5,317 nucleotides of DNA from Gammaproteobacteria bacterium (GTDB lineage Bacteria; Pseudomonadota; Gammaproteobacteria; Pseudomonadales; Azotimanducaceae): NCBI GenBank assembly GCA_009839405.1, contig VXPR01000186.1, positions 1-5,317 on the forward strand. The letters run 5' to 3'. The translations under genes and the position numbers were made by a program. The notes beneath the pieces are model-generated. The model saw nothing but the letters and a program-made list of their open reading frames with translations, was not told the origin of the DNA and ran no database searches. This document shows positions 4,039 to 5,317 of the stretch, in pieces. Within the stretch, counting starts at the first letter, position 1, and each line of letters begins with the position of its first letter.

Positions 4039-5317
4039 ATGGCGGAAGCGGCCGAGCCGATTCAGGCGTTGCCGACCGCCGTAGCCGATCTGAAGGCGCG
4101 GATCGGCGCCGACTGCATCTATCAGGAGACGGTGGACGACGTTCCCACCGTCTGGGTGCCGCGCGAGCGCATCCGGGAAACCATGCGCTACCTCAAGCAC
4201 GAGGCACCCAAGCGCTTCGAACTGATGTTCGATCTCTCCGGCATCGACGAGCGCGCCCGGCAGAATCGCGCCGGCCAGCCAGACTCCGACTTCACCGTCT
4301 TCTACCACCTCATGTCGCTCTCCGCCGACGAGGACTTGCGTGTCAAGGTGGCGCTGGCCGAGAACGACGCCAACATCGACTCCATCGAGTCCATCTATCC
4401 GGTGGCGAACTGGTACGAACGCGAGGCGTTCGACATGTTCGGGATGCATTTCGCGGGTCATCCGAACCTGCGCCGCATCCTCACCCCGCCGCTGTGGGAA
4501 GGCCATCCCCTGCGCAAGGACCATCCGGCACGGGCAACGGAAATGGACCCGTTCCAGATGACCCCGGAGTTCCAGGAGGCACAGCAGGAAGCGCTGCGGT
4601 TCGTGCCGGAAGAGTGGGGCATGAGCCGCAAGGCACGGCATACGGACTTCATGTTCCTGAATCTTGGCCCCAATCATCCGAGCGTGCATGGGGTTTTCCG
4701 CATCGCCCTGCAGCTCGACGGCGAAGTGATCGTCCAGGCCGTGCCCGACATCGGCTATCACCACCGGGCGCAGGAGAAGATGTCCGAGCGCCAGTCGTGG
4801 CATACCTACATCCCCTACACCGACCGCGTCGACTATCTCGGCGGCGTGATGAACAACCTGCCCTACGTGATGAACGTGGAGCGCATGGCCGGCATCGAGG
4901 TGCCGCCCCGGGCGCAGGTGATCCGGGTGATGCTCTCCGAGTGCTTCCGCATCGCCAGCCACCTGCTGTTCTACGGCACCTTCGCCCAGGACGTGGGGCA
5001 GATGTCGCCGGTCTTCTACATGTTCGCCGACCGCGAGCGGCTCTTCTCCATCATCGAGGCCATCACCGGCGGCCGGATGCACCCAAGCTGGTTCCGCATC
5101 GGCGGCACTGCGCAGGACTTGCCCGACGGCTGGGATCGGATGGTGCTTGACTTCTGCGACTACATGCCGAAGCGGCTGGACCATTACCAGAAGATGGCGA
5201 TGGACAACCGCATCCTGAAGAAGCGCACCCAGGGCATCGGCGCCTACACCACGGAGGAGGGGCTCGACTGGGGCATCACCGGCCCGTCGTTGCGCGCCAC
5301 CGGCCACGACTGGGATC
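4039..5317 (+). CDS. nuoCD: NADH-quinone oxidoreductase fused subunit C/D, 3' end outside the window
   Basis: The frame is open from ATG 4039 to the window edge, giving 426 residues of a protein of about 600 in E. coli; the C-terminal quarter lies beyond the edge. Residues 1 to about 180 are the NuoC (30 kDa) domain, with WYEREAFDMFG (125-135) and GHPLRKDHPARA (155-166). The NuoD (49 kDa) domain follows from about 195, with LNLGPNHPSVHG (207-218) and DIGYHHR (237-243). NuoD builds the quinone pocket against NuoB: His217 and Tyr266 fit the conserved quinone-head ligands (His228 and Tyr277 in E. coli), 49 residues apart as in the family, and His213 fits E. coli His224. The fusion is typical of E. 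coli-type complex I. The start follows AAGGAG at 4022-4027. No frameshift or internal stop is seen. Confidence 0.96.
   Translation, partial: MAEAAEPIQALPTAVADLKARIGADCIYQETVDDVPTVWVPRERIRETMRYLKHEAPKRFELMFDLSGIDERARQNRAGQPDSDFTVFYHLMSLSADEDLRVKVALAENDANIDSIESIYPVANWYEREAFDMFGMHFAGHPNLRRILTPPLWEGHPLRKDHPARATEMDPFQMTPEFQEAQQEALRFVPEEWGMSRKARHTDFMFLNLGPNHPSVHGVFRIALQLDGEVIVQAVPDIGYHHRAQEKMSERQSWHTYIPYTDRVDYLGGVMNNLPYVMNVERMAGIEVPPRAQVIRVMLSECFRIASHLLFYGTFAQDVGQMSPVFYMFADRERLFSIIEAITGGRMHPSWFRIGGTAQDLPDGWDRMVLDFCDYMPKRLDHYQKMAMDNRILKKRTQGIGAYTTEEGLDWGITGPSLRATGHDWD

Noticed and set aside
3871..5307. 478-codon minus-strand open frame
   Set aside because: It lies opposite nuoCD, whose product is unmistakable. 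The composition is typical of an antisense shadow in high-GC DNA, and its start lies in repeat DNA.

Overview
The window is high-GC bacterial chromosomal DNA, most likely from a gammaproteobacterium. Two things point there: an E. coli-type respiratory complex I locus in which NuoC and NuoD are one fused polypeptide, and a YccA-type Bax-inhibitor-1 membrane protein that closely resembles the E. coli protein as I remember it. I cannot name a genus. The window starts in a G/C homopolymer palindrome that looks like a contig edge, and it ends inside nuoCD.

Layout. Bases 1-242 hold the homopolymer palindrome, a half copy of an interspersed repeat (72-120) and about 120 bases with no recognisable feature. 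Next come three genes on the minus strand: yccA (243-905, with a good sigma70-like promoter), a DUF2277 protein (1009-1281) and an unrecognised 90-residue protein (1290-1562). The last two lie 8 bases apart and probably form a small operon. A divergent 133-base gap leads to a plus-strand VOC-fold protein resembling methylmalonyl-CoA epimerase (1696-2076). It converges with a minus-strand four-helix membrane protein of unknown function (2204-2602), and the gap between their 3' ends carries two strong hairpins. A second divergent gap (2603-2724) should hold the nuo promoter. The plus strand then carries nuoA (2725-3168), nuoB (3171-3857) and the first 426 codons of nuoCD (4039 to the end).

How the genes work together. 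NuoA is a membrane-arm subunit, NuoB carries cluster N2, and NuoCD forms the quinone-site part of the peripheral arm. These are the first genes of the NADH:quinone oxidoreductase operon; the other subunits would lie beyond the right edge. YccA is known in E. coli as a modulator of the membrane protease FtsH. The remaining small genes have no evident link to complex I or to one another.

The most unusual structure is a repeat family, not a protein. A 123-base element with near-perfect 28/29-base terminal inverted repeats sits between nuoB and nuoCD. Its right end runs into the nuoCD Shine-Dalgarno sequence. Half of the same element recurs inverted at 72-120, and related hairpins with different but self-complementary stems occur elsewhere. 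I see no convincing undescribed protein system; the repeat family and its possible effect on nuoCD translation are the best leads.
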